Part shown: positions 1-10,855 of the stretch, piece after piece
Layout of the letters: each line of letters opens with the position of its first letter
Numbering within the stretch: the first letter of the stretch is position 1
From: Hyaloperonospora brassicae
Lineage: Eukaryota; Oomycota; Peronosporomycetes; Peronosporales; Peronosporaceae
Length of the DNA: 64,000 bases
Direction: 5' to 3'
Assembly: GCA_947650285.1 (NCBI GenBank)
Contig: CANTFL010001466.1
Coordinates: forward strand, 239,267 to 303,266
Notes under the pieces: model-generated
Told to the model about the DNA's origin: nothing
The model's database searches: none
What the model saw: only the letters and a program-made list of their open reading frames with translations
Program-made: the position numbers and the translations under genes

Positions 1-852
1 ATATTTAAAGACAAGGTAGTGCTAGATGTCGGCTGTGGCACAGGTATCCTGAGCATGTTTGCTGCTCAAGCTGGTGCTGCGAAAGTGATTGGCATCGATT
101 GCAGCGAAATGGGCAACGTGGCGCGCGAGATTGTAGCGGCCAATGGATTCAGCGACGTTATCACGATTCTTCGTGGCAAAGTCGAAGACATGGATCTGCC
201 TGTCGACAAGGTGGACATCATTGTCTCTGAGTGGATGGGCTACTGCCTTCTATACGAAGCAATGCTGGACACGGTGCTCTTCGCGCGAGACAAGTGGCTC
301 GCCCCGGGTGGTCACATGTTTCCTGACAAGTGTTCATTGTTGATTCAGGGTATGGAAGATTCATCCCAGCGCCTTGCTTTCTGGGACGACGTATACGGGT
401 TCAACATGCAGCCCGTCAAGTCCAACATCTCAATCCGAGACGCGTTTGTAGAAGATGTTCAGCAGAGTGACATCATCACGAGTCGCGAGCTGCTGCAGGA
501 GATTGACATTGATCACGTCACATACGATGGGCTCGACTTCCACTCAACCTTCACACTGTCCGTCACGAGGGATGCGACCATGCACGGGTTCGTGTCCAGC
601 TTTGACGTTGGCTTTGAGCGCGATCTCCCGCGCCCTGAGTACTTCACAACGGGATGCGAAGGTGCTCCAACGCACTGGCACCAGGTCTTCTTCCATATCT
701 CGAAACCTTTTACCGTGAAGAAGGGTGACCGAATCGACGGTAAATGGTGGGTGCGGCGGAACGCCGAGAACCCACGCTTCCTTGACGTCGAGATTGAGTG
801 GAAGGAAGCGATTGAGGAAGCGTTTCTTGTCCAGCGTTATCGTATTCGCTAG
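1..852 (+). CDS. PRMT1: Type I protein arginine methyltransferase, PRMT1-like (5' end outside window)
   Basis: Transfers methyl groups from S-adenosylmethionine to arginine side chains of nuclear and RNA-binding proteins (family knowledge). The open frame already runs at base 1 and stops at 850-852, so the N-terminal part lies outside. Visible are SAM motif I (VLDVGCGTG, from base 16), the acidic post-I residue in IGIDCSE, the double-E loop SEWMGYCLLYE (about 225-260) with both catalytic glutamates, the THW loop (670-678) and the complete beta-barrel ending LVQRYRIR. About 283 residues are present against roughly 350 in the family. The double-E sequence and the short end directly after the barrel favour PRMT1 over PRMT3, 6 or 8, although an N-terminal extension cannot be excluded. 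It is convergent with the RAB3GAP2 gene. No intron is seen in the visible part. Confidence 0.95.
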   Translation: MFKDKVVLDVGCGTGILSMFAAQAGAAKVIGIDCSEMGNVAREIVAANGFSDVITILRGKVEDMDLPVDKVDIIVSEWMGYCLLYEAMLDTVLFARDKWLAPGGHMFPDKCSLLIQGMEDSSQRLAFWDDVYGFNMQPVKSNISIRDAFVEDVQQSDIITSRELLQEIDIDHVTYDGLDFHSTFTLSVTRDATMHGFVSSFDVGFERDLPRPEYFTTGCEGAPTHWHQVFFHISKPFTVKKGDRIDGKWWVRRNAENPRFLDVEIEWKEAIEEAFLVQRYRIR

Positions 853-1384
853 AAACCGAAAGGGCAAAGCATGCTCGCTGAATATGCTTCACCATTTTCT
901 TGAGATCGTTTACAACTTGCAACCAGCGTGAATGGGGTATTGCAATACGGTGTAGTGCTTCCAGCTTGGTCTAAGGTAGGACTAAGGTCGAAGGCGGAAT
1001 AGTAATGTGCTTAGAGACGTAACTTTGCCATCCAGGCGTATACTGGCCGAGCCTAACGCACTCGCAGTGGCAAGATTCGTGTTCTGAAGGTCCGTCGTTG
1101 GTATGATCGCACTGATAATCTAGGTGCAGGATAGTCTGCACTGCGCTGTGCACATGGCGAAGTCTCCCGATTTGGCGTTATTAGCAGCGTACACCGTCTT
1201 GCTGTACACCACCACAGGTCTGAGTGTTCTGTATTGATGATACCGAGCACAACAACGTGCAGCGTAATACTTTGCATTCGTATCGGGCCCCATCCGGCAA
1301 CTTCCTTGGCCGCATTTCGGACACTTAATTTGCAAGCCAATGCTAGCGATATAAATTTCAATTCCCCAAATTTGACTGATGTAA
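853..1384. other. Convergent intergenic gap, nothing recognised
   Basis: This 530-bp gap between the two convergent stop codons should hold both 3' UTRs. Short open frames on both strands show no family resemblance, and I see no repeat or RNA gene. Confidence 0.6.
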
Positions 1385-4300
1385 CTATGACTGCGGCTTC
1401 ACCTGGCTAATGACGTCCTTCACGAGCACGGACATAGCCGAAACCTTTTCGAATTCCTCACCCGTGGGTACCATCATGGACAAACACTTGAGCAGTAGAT
1501 AGTGGGTCGAAGTAAGCGATGGCGTGAGATCAAGCTTCTCGACGAGAGCGTCTACCGCGAGAGGTGGCTGGGTATCATTGAGCACCCAAGCGAACACGTC
1601 TGCAGGCAGCATGCTCATCAGAACAGCGTACTCCGCTTCGGTCTTCATTCGCTGCAAAATAAGTGAAAGCCGAGCTCGTGCAATGGATCCCAGCTTAGAT
1701 ACCAACCGTTCCGGCCTTCGCATTCTTTCAATTGCGAAATCTGCTCGCTCATCTCGTCCGGACTGATACAAGAAGAGCACGTGCTCTTCACGGATCACCT
1801 CCGATGATAGTCCAAACGCCTCTGCCAGCGCAAATCCAAGCGTTTCGTCATGCCGGAGTAGCTCCTTTGAAAACTTGACCCGATTTTCGCTGATACAAAC
1901 CATCTCCTCTGCGCTTGGTTGGGCAAGCAGCTGGCTCGTTTGAAAGCTGTCCGGACAGCACAAGAAATGCCCTTGATCTGAAAATAGCTTGGCGATCGAG
2001 ACCGGGGTCACTGCTGTTGCAGCAAATGAGTCGAGCAGCATAATTAAACTGGTGTGATCGGCGATCTGTGACGCTGAGACGGTTTCGAGTTTGAAGCTGC
2101 GCAAGCTTTTGATTAGCATCGACGTTTCGTACGAGGGTGGCCAATGCTGTCGAAACAGCACGTGGAGATCATTAACCGGAAGATGCCATCGACATGGCTG
2201 CGTCAGACACCTCATTTTATATTCAGCCATTGGCAGCTCGTTATCGTCGTCACAAGATTCGTCACCTTCACTTGCTTCATCTTCAACATCGCTTTTATCA
2301 TGCATACCTGACGTAATCGGTGCGGTCGAAATCGTCTGTACCGAAGTTAAAAGCATTGCAAGTAGGTTCCGGATAATACCAAAAAAGCGCCGAGCGACTT
2401 GTGCCTGGAGACCACGTTGGGGCTTTCTACCTGCAGCACTTTCCTCCCAAAAAGTAACCAGTGTTGCCACGTGCACGCGAATGTATCGCTCCCATATATG
2501 AGCCGCCATCGCTACTTTCAGGTGAAGTGACTGAACACAGTCAAGCTCTAACAGCGCGCCTTCTATCTGACGCATGTCGGACCGCTCAGCGTTCCATGTA
2601 GTGCAAAGTGTCTCGACGCGACAACAACACAAGGCGTCTTTGCTCGATAGTTGAGGGCATGCAAGCATTACGGCTGCCCAATCTCGCATATCTGCAGCCT
2701 TTCGACAATCTTCCATACTCGCAACCCACCCGTCGGTCTCGTCACCATCGACATCGACATCCGCATGGTCTTCTGGCAATTGCACAGCAGCGTCATCTTC
2801 ACCGACCTCGTGGCCGTCATTCAGCTGCATGACGGCAACCCTCTGCATGACATCATCCACATGTTCGACAGCGTCAACGGACAAACAGCCAGCTTTTCCA
2901 AGCCGCAATGACAAGTGCATCGTTTTGGCAATACACTCCTGCAGAACGGCCCAGCGTACACCGCTAGCAATGATGCTATACTTTCCAAACGTGGCTTCTT
3001 CGGCATGTTTCGCCGACTGTTTTTCGCTCCATCCACAATGCGCACTTAACACAAATGCATGAAAAAGCTTTGGCGTCTTACAGCATGAATCGAAGAATTC
3101 CACGACAGACGGATGACAATCTCGCAAGCGAAAAACGCGGGTTTCTGTCGGCACGTAGGACACGTCAACATTGTCCCCCTCTTGTCCGATCGCTTCCTCC
3201 ACATCTGCAATGACGAAATATGGTTGCAGCCAACGTTGGAGAGACGACGACGATGAAGGAGAGGGAAGAGCGAGCACCATGCCAAGAGGCAGTGAAAAGT
3301 ACCAATCAACAAATAACTTTGTGAGAATCCCTTCCGTCAGATAAAGGGTAGAATGTAATCGTTGCAGCTCCTGCAAAGTCATGCACATGTCAGAACCCAA
3401 TGCATATCCCTCAATACTTGTCAGTAGTCGCCCATACCTGAACCGCGAAGACGCTCGATAGCACTGGAGCGAAAATAAACGTCAAGAAGCAGTTCCTATG
3501 CGCGAGAGTCGAAAACTTGCGCAAAAGCGGAGTCCCTAACACACGGAAAGCATCACGCAAAAAGTGCTCGTCCGTCTCAGCGGTCTCAAATAGCGATATT
3601 ATGTCTCGGCGACGAGGCAAGTCCGGATCATCAAACGGCATCGAAAAGAATTCCATAAACTCCCACGCAGTCAGCTGACTGGCACTATCACTCGCTCTGC
3701 ATGTCTTGATACACGATTCATCGTCGAAGGCAAGACCAGCCCGACGATAGAGTTCATACCATGGCATAACACGAGAGAACGGAGGAGAGTTATTCTCTTC
3801 ACAGCCAGAGCTTGTACTGGATTGCAATAGGATTTCCCGGTCAGAGGTCTGCAGCATAGACATGAAAGCATGCTTTCCACTCGCAAATTCCTGCAAGCGC
3901 AACCAAACTATGAGATCCGAAGGCCTGGAAGAGCACATGAATAACGCGTGATCTGCACAACACACTTACAGTCTGGAAGCCGATAAATGTAGATACGAGG
4001 CGGTATTGCCAAAGTAACTTCCACTGAAGGGACAGGCTTGCACCTGTCGGTGTTGCAAATGCTACCTCGTTTTTCAACGCCTGCAAAGACACGTGTTTTA
4101 GACAGACTGACGATTCGGCGGCAACCATAGACTACGTACCAGCTGTAAGTTCTCCAGTGCCCTTAACAAAAAGGCAGCATCAAGCGATCTCATGTCAGCC
4201 TTTAGTAAGACGTCCAGAAGTGCCTGGATCGTCGTCAATGCAGAAAAACTGCGCATGTCTTCTAGCAACGAATTCAATGTATTGTGCTCATGTGTATGGT

Positions 4301-5825
4301 CACCATTTTTCTTCACAAACGCATGTAGACTACCGACCACTTGGTGCAAACGAAACTGCTCCTCTTGAAGTTTGTTCTGCGTAAAATACTTCATCAAAGT
4401 CGATGCATTAGGTAGCCGAGGTTTTAGCTCAATCACTTCCGACATAGTACCGCTCGATTTCGTCAAAATATAACACTTTGTTCGTCTGGTGACGGAATCG
4501 AACTGCGTGAATAGTTTCGCGCAGTTACCCACAGCAAAACTAAAAACTCGGGGGCCATATCGTGCACGCCATACTTCGACAATGCCACGTTGAGCAGAGT
4601 AAATGACCAGGTATAATCCAAGTGGACGACGAGCACCTTCCAAGCCCTGCATCCAGCCACACTGTCCATTTCGATACCCTTTCCACATCCTTATAACAAC
4701 CATTCGAGAGGTATCAATCAGTACAATACGTCCCAACGAGTCCGAAACAGCGGCTAATTTGCCCGAAGGACTCAGTACCAGGACTCGACATCGTCGCCGT
4801 TCATCTTCGTCAATCGAGTGAGTCGAGCCAAGTGGGGTTGGCATGTGCTCCACTGCAGAATCAATCGCATCTGAACTCAAAGGAGCAGCCACCGCTCGCT
4901 GCTCATCTCCACGAGCCAACGTCTCGTCTGTGCCTCGTCTCCATCCCCACGTCGTTGCGAAGCGCCACGCCGCCCCAGCCGCTCTGGATGCAATGGCTAT
5001 CGCAATTTGCGCCAAGTGAATGATCGAGTTCTGGTCGTTGCCAGCCGGGTAGAACGAGAGAAACGGCGCAGAGCCCGCACTCACGATCGTGTAGACACCA
5101 AGACGAGCGTGTGACTGAAAGATTGTGGGTCGGACTGGTCCACACGGGACTGCAGCCACCACGTCTGTCTGGCCTCGCAGCGAGTACTTGCGAACCTTAT
5201 GGACTTGAGCCGGCTCCACGCCTCCAGCCCGCACCGCAGCGATCACCTCCGAGACCTGGAGCACAACGACTGTGGCATCGGCGTACAAGACCCAGAACTC
5301 GGCCGGCTCGGGCTCGCTTGGTGCTTGACTTGGCAGCGTGGCTCGACGCGGCGCCATAGTCGCCACGTCCCTATTCACCGTCAGCTTGTGCACTGCAGCG
5401 CGGTGCAGCTGCTGCTCAAAGACAAGCGCTCCCGAGCGCGTAAACAAGCGCACGATGCCGGTGGTGTAGCCCACACACACGAACGCGCTGTCGAGCCACG
5501 TGACGTCGGCCACTCGCTCGTGCGGCTTGAGCCGAACGGTCTGTGCATCGACAATGACATGCAAAGACGATGCGTACGATTCTGGCGATCCCTTAGCTGC
5601 GTCTGTGTCCCTGTGTGTGAGGTAGATCGCGCGCTCGAAGCCCAGCACGAGCGTCAGATCGACCGCCAAGTCCATGCACACGCGTGCAGTGTCAAAGAGC
5701 GACACGCACACGTCCGGTGCGTCGTCCGAGCGTAGGGACGAGCTGTCGATGTGAAGCAGTACGGCCACTGCGTCGTCTGCAGCGTTTGCGGCCCCAGGCA
5801 GCGCGGAGACCGCTGAAGGTTCCAT
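1385..5825 (-). CDS. RAB3GAP2: Rab3 GTPase-activating protein non-catalytic subunit (4 exons)
   Basis: Regulatory subunit of the Rab3GAP complex, which in animals also acts as exchange factor for Rab18 at the ER (family knowledge). Exons on the minus strand: 5825-4140, 4080-3970, 3890-3438 and 3370-1385. All junctions are phase 0, with donors GTACGT, GTAAGT and GTATGG and acceptors of the form TTGCAG. The spliced product is about 1411 aa, close to the 1393 aa of the human protein. The N-terminal beta-propeller-like domain carries the hallmarks: a phrase around VVGFTSG-like VCVGYTTGIVRLF (about 117-128), LSPSGKLAAVSDSLGRIVLID (about 351-371), RMWKGYR (379-385) and LVIYSAQRGIVEVW (about 406-419). 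The second acceptor was chosen at 3891 because the nearer AG (3922) gives the wrong phase and stop codons. The partner subunit RAB3GAP1 is not in this window. Confidence 0.9.
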
Positions 5826-5976
5826 GCGCCTTTATTCTTTTGGACGAGAGTGATGGTCGTTGGTGGTGTGCAGGACACCACAGACGGGATAAAAGTATCC
5901 TCGAATGAGTGAGTTTATTTTGCTAAACGTGATCCATCTCGACTTCTAAAGCGATTTATGTCACTCTTTGAATCGC

Positions 5977-5982
5977 CCAATC
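5977..5982 (+). promoter_or_regulatory. CCAATC box upstream of RAB3GAP2
   Basis: CCAATC lies about 150 bp upstream of the RAB3GAP2 start codon. The same hexamer recurs upstream of other genes here (34002, 41766, 47686 and reverse at 34099 and 47658), which supports a promoter role. Regulation itself is inferred. Confidence 0.35.
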
Positions 5983-6197
5983 GGAGGCAGTCACCCAGGA
6001 GTAGCGACAACACAGCGAGTTTTGTGCTTAACAAGCCTTGTTCCTCCTATCCAGGTCATGACGGATCCGGACATCCGGCGCAGTCGGCAATCCTGGACCC
6101 TCCCACGCGAGCAGAGGACGGATTCCCAGTCCGGATCCAGGCAACCACAGGCCCCGTAGTGGACACTTCCACTACGATCCCAGCCTCTTAACTACCC

Positions 6198-6428
6198 TTG
6201 TTGCCAGCAAAAGACATATACATCAGCCTCATTAAATACATCAAGGAGGCCAAGAGTGCGGAACTAAGAGAGACGTGGTCGATTAAGCTGGCGTACCTAT
6301 TAGCGGAGGTCTACAACGCAATACCGGCCAAACGGGAGCAGGTCGCGCCACAAAAGGTTCGGTACCCGAAATTGCATCCAGTTGAACGTGCGATGCTCAC
6401 AACTTTCTTCGAGGAGGCGTGCGTTTAA
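6198..6428 (+). pseudogene. Open-frame remnant inside the decayed LINE
   Basis: A 76-codon open stretch rich in charged helix-forming residues (KYIKEAKSAELRETW..., then LAEVYNAIPAKREQV). I do not recognise a domain. Its position in front of the RT remnants and on the same strand suggests part of LINE ORF1 or an N-terminal region of ORF2. Confidence 0.3.
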
Positions 6429-7199
6429 GTCGATTGCCTCTTGCTCCAACGGGAAATGTATGCTACAAGCATCTGTCATGACATTTTAAACACAACATGG
6501 ATGCTCAGTACTGTTTTGGAGTGTATAACGAGTAAATTGCGCTGATCAAATTTCCCCGTACTTACTCACTAGCGGGAAAGATAACAAGGGACCACCTTCC
6601 TAACGCGGGCCAACACTCTACGGCGGCAGCAGACAGGTATGAGGATTTCATGTTCAATCCGAATAAATACCCTCCTCAGGAGCGTGCTCGACTGAGAGCA
6701 CTCTGCGTGGAGAAGCTAGGCCCTGCGGGCTCGCGACAGTTGCGGGAAGGTATAAAGGACAATTGAGAAATCATGAAAGGATTGGCAGAGGGTGATATCG
6801 TGGGCAGACGTCTTCCACCGTTGCTGGCAGGTAAGTTTAATCATTCAAAACTACTCCGATTGCACAGCACCATTCAATGCAGCTCGAAGAGAACTTAAGC
6901 TTTCGTCTCAACGGAAAATGGACAATTCCGACCAGCCGGATACACACGCAGGCAATCAAGAAAGACATCTTGGCATCATTGTAGCTCACACACGTCAACC
7001 TGCAACGCCTGCACGATCTACTTCGCAAAATGAAGACGTTGAGTTGAGATGAGGTTTTCAAACCATTCACCTCGTCTTTTTCGACCGTAAATCAGCAAGG
7101 AGACTCAACTGATGACGGTATTCTGCAAGCTAATAGTATATAGATTGCACTGTAAGCACGGAGAGTCCGCGCGGTCAGCATGGGACAGAAGAAATTAAC

Positions 7200-7481
7200 T
7201 TGTCCACACACGGCATCGGGTACGAAGTGCATTTGTACAACGTTTTACACTTCGTAGAAATTCAAAACATTTCTTCGTTCATCAGCAAGCACAGTGCGGC
7301 AATGTCCGACCCGGAGAGAGCTATCAATGATGGCAGATTTAACTTGCTTCTGGATTTTCGCAAGGTATATGACATGGTCTCACGAGAATTCTTACTCGAG
7401 GTATTCCGGCTATTTGGCTTCGTGGAAGCCTTTGTTATGGTTAAAGATGTTATGATGACGGCACCACGGCGCGGTTCGTAG
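7200..7481 (+). pseudogene. Reverse-transcriptase fragment (RT motif 3 region)
   Basis: The second half of this 93-codon frame reads FNLLLDFRKVYDMVSREFLL followed by EVFRLFGF. This corresponds to the LINE RT palm block that usually reads LDFxKAYDxVxRxFL, with the catalytic aspartate present (LLLDF). The frame breaks at 7481; the next RT block continues in another frame at about 7519. Confidence 0.7.
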
Positions 7482-8683
7482 TAACCGGAATGCTCTCACA
7501 TCCTATCCCTGTACTTACGGGATCCGACAGGGTTGCCCTTTGTATCCTCTACTTTTCTACTTCTGGCGGAGATACTGGAAATTGCCATAAATTAAAACAC
7601 ACGTATTAACGTGCTACAACATCCTGGATATCCAGACACGGAGCAGAAAATTTTCGGGATTTATTGACGATTCGACTATTTTTCTCGATCGCGCGAAATA
7701 TCTGCCGCAGGTATTGACCATCGTGCAGCGCTTCGAGGAACTCTCTGGGCTGTTTGTTCAACCGGCAAAGATTGTGCTGATATTTTTAATACAGCGGTTG
7801 ATGTCACGGAGTATAACGGGATTTCTGTCCTTCAACATGGAGTTTCGACTAGGTATCTCGGGGATCTTGTGGGAACCGGAGATCTAGTTGACGCTATCTA
7901 GGCATTACGGGTCCGGAATGTGAGAAAGCGGCTAGCCACAGCGACTAGTAATTCAATTAGCGTCGACGTCCAGATTATGCTACTCAGATTATAATTCTCT
8001 CCGCTGTCCTCTATATTGCGGTGGTCTTCAGAATCTCTCAGTGGGCCAAGAAGGAATCGCACAATCTTTAAAATCGATTTATTTGGCATCATTTCATTTC
8101 AACGGCCACCGGCAGGCATCAGGTCAATCCAGGCCTGCTGTATACCCCACGTGGTACGGGCAGAATCGGCTTTATCTCCCTAGATGTCGCCATGAACACG
8201 CAAAATCTAAAGCACGCCATGCAATGGTCGATTTACAAACAGGGCCGCTATTGTTTTGCGTGGGCAATCTGGACATTTTAAGATGCCGAAGACACTACGA
8301 AGTGGAGACTATCGCCGATCTTAAGGAACTCTCGGCGCCGCCGTCTTAATACTGAACCTCAACAAAACAAACAAGCAGAAGTCAGTGCTTGAATTGTACC
8401 TGCGAAGGTCGAATGGTTGACTTTTCAGTAGCGCCGACACATATCATTCTAGCGCGTAGTAGGTAACCTAGTATCCACTCGTAATGGACGCGGGTTGCTT
8501 CTTTAGTATTACGACAACATACCAACGCTCAAGTACATTTACAATCAAGATCACAAGCAATTTTAAGCAACTTATCGATGGGATCAGAATCAATTTGTCG
8601 TCGATGACAAGGGGCGATCACTAGCAGCAAGCAAATACCCACTGCCACGGGCATGTCGTCTAGAGGAACTACACGTCACGCGT

Positions 8684-9082
8684 TTGTCGACGCTGGACAA
8701 CAAAATCCGCTTTTCATGTACGGGAGAAAATAAGTGTCACACGATCACCAAATTAGGACACTGGGCGACGGCAATCCTTATGGATTATCCGGCTTACCAA
8801 TTCGGGGAAACAGTCTGTGTGCCACCGAAACTTACACTTCGGACGGTTGTGAGGCCCTCACATATTTACGTGGACCTCTATAAGTCGTATTGTTGTCAGC
8901 AGCAATTTCGCGACCCCCGGGAGAAAAATTATTCCTTCTTCACCCCTATTCAGGCGGTCAATATTATTGATTGGGTTATCGATCAGATGGACGGCGTACC
9001 AGTAGAAGACATGCAGGAATTAAACGTTATCCAACAGGTAACACTGTTCAGAGCACTCGTACTAGTAGCGCACCCGCATTGA
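8684..9082 (+). pseudogene. C-terminal open-frame remnant of the decayed LINE
   Basis: A 132-codon open frame downstream of the RT blocks on the same strand. I recognise no domain, and position is the only argument for assigning it to the element. It contains two aromatic-rich phrases (YVDLYKSYCCQQQF and NIIDWVIDQMDG). Confidence 0.3.
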
Positions 9083-10433
9083 CATGGGTTTCTGTGGTTC
9101 CTTCCCCCGACCCTCAACAATATTCGCTCATATGAAGAGTAAAAATGCCAGCCGTCTTAGAAGTCGAAACGATATATGGTTCCAGCTCTCTTAGCTGCAA
9201 TCTACAGACAACAACACAGAGCTAACTCGAAGAAGGAGCTCATGAAGGAGGGTATATTTTGTTGTCGCAGTATCTGCCATTGCTGTATGAGCATCGCCAT
9301 GCACTCACGGAGTATTAAATCTGAATTTGCTACCGAATAGCAACTAAAATTTAAAGCTGTATTATCCGCGGCAAGATCTCAGTGCCACGTGCAAGCGACA
9401 TCTTGCCTGCCGCGGTCAGCTGGAAGAACTTGTACATATCATTCAAGACTGCACGGGATGAAGACTGAGCTGGACCTATGTCGTGTCCCAGTGGTCACAA
9501 TCATTAGCAACAGAAATTTAACTCCATCGGTACGAGCAAGCACATTATTTTTGACAGGCCTTTAAAGTACCCAGGTGGACACGGGCGGACATTAAGCACC
9601 CGTTTCCCGATTATGCTGACACCGTCGAACAGACATGGAGACGGATTAGGTAAATTGCTTGCTCGAACTGCGTCACCATGCAATGTATTCAGATGAATCG
9701 AAGCGTCCAAAATCAGACAGCATGGCACCGAAAAAAACTGTCGCCGAAGTGCAATTCATATTTGTACAACAAATGCGCACTGTAGCGATCAAGGCATAAC
9801 GGAATGACAGATATCGAGCTGATAGCTTCTTCTTTCGACCAGTGGTGGAATTTCTTCTGAATAACGATTCACATCGGACGATGGGACTTGACACCCTCTC
9901 TTGGCGACCCAATTTACCTTGCGGGAGCTTAGAGAGGTTGAGGGTCTTCAGAAACCTTGTACGCCTTAAGGGTAAAATGACAGCATGTTTCTTTCAGGAG
10001 ATTAATAAATTGAACGATAGAAGTGATTTGCGCAGCAGATGTTCGTGTTGGCCAGAAATACGCAACATGAGCTTGTATTGACCAGCGCTTCTGAAGCTCA
10101 ACCAAAACATCACTATAATGGAACGAAAAAGTCCGAGTCACGGGTTGAGTCATAACGATTTGTGTCTCCTTTCTGGAGTCTGGACAGAGAGTGATATGAT
10201 AATACTTTATTAAGAAAGTAGGTGTTTGATGTAGATTCATTTGGCCCATGGCAGTACTTTTGGGCCGCTGACCATCATGTCATAAACCATAAGCCAAAAT
10301 GTATATAAAAGCAATTCACTTTTTATATATGCGTTAACGGGCCACTAATTGAATGATATAGGATACCATGTGGTAAAACTGTCGATGTGCCAGTCTTATT
10401 CTTGATTGAAAATGTTGCATTGTGGAGTGCCAG

Positions 10434-10855
10434 TGTAATTGGGCACTGGAGACTACGCACTGACTTCAGTCTGTAGGATTGATCATCACTGACAACAATT
10501 TTGTCTAGTGCCCTGATACCACGCGTACGCGTACGCAAAGGAGGTTTTACGAGTAAACGGCAACACTTGGTAGTAGGAAAAGTAAAACTGCTATTTAATA
10601 TAATCAAGCCCTATACCTTGACCTATCAACTATTCCGAACATAAATTTATTCAATCATGCATGGTAACGTCTACCCACCACCCATTACGCGCGTCAAGTA
10701 GAGATTGTTGGGTTTATATAATGGCCTGTGTTAACCGATGAGTAGACACTTGGTTCACTGCAACATTTTCTCTGTAAATGTTAATATTACCAAAAATACA
10801 TTCGACATAATTTTTGTTATTTGTCGTTTCTTAAAAATGACAATCATACGTAACA
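10434..10855 (-). mobile_element. Old solo LTR, family A, reverse orientation
   Basis: Reverse-oriented relative of the LTRs at 22936 and 52502. It shares the core block CCACCCATTACGCGCGTC (near 10680), the subterminal AAAGTAAAACT block (10577) and the terminal AATGACAAT..CATAC..GTAACA end (10836-10855). It starts TGTAAT and ends AACA. The AACGGG hairpin found next to the terminus in the other copies is missing, an apparent 13-bp deletion. No matching 5-bp target duplication was found, so the ends have decayed or the limits are off by a few bases. Confidence 0.65.

Larger units (their letters stand above)
5950..9950 (+). mobile_element. Heavily decayed LINE (non-LTR retrotransposon)
   Basis: No long frame survives, but reverse-transcriptase landmarks appear in order across several frames: LLLDFRKVYDMVSREFLLE (about 7340-7400), the GIRQGCP turn (7519-7539), and the catalytic box read as GFIDDSTIFL (about 7658-7690, FIDD for the usual YADD/FADD) followed by an LSGL motif. 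Around 8100-8300 reading-frame fragments resemble the post-RT thumb region ('PPAGIRSIQ...'). Upstream, 6626-6766 encodes an uninterrupted stretch containing ERARLRALCVEKLGPAGSRQ, possibly ORF1 or a linker. I see no intact endonuclease. The limits are approximate. It differs in sequence from the LINE at 55-62 kb, so it is another family. Confidence 0.7.
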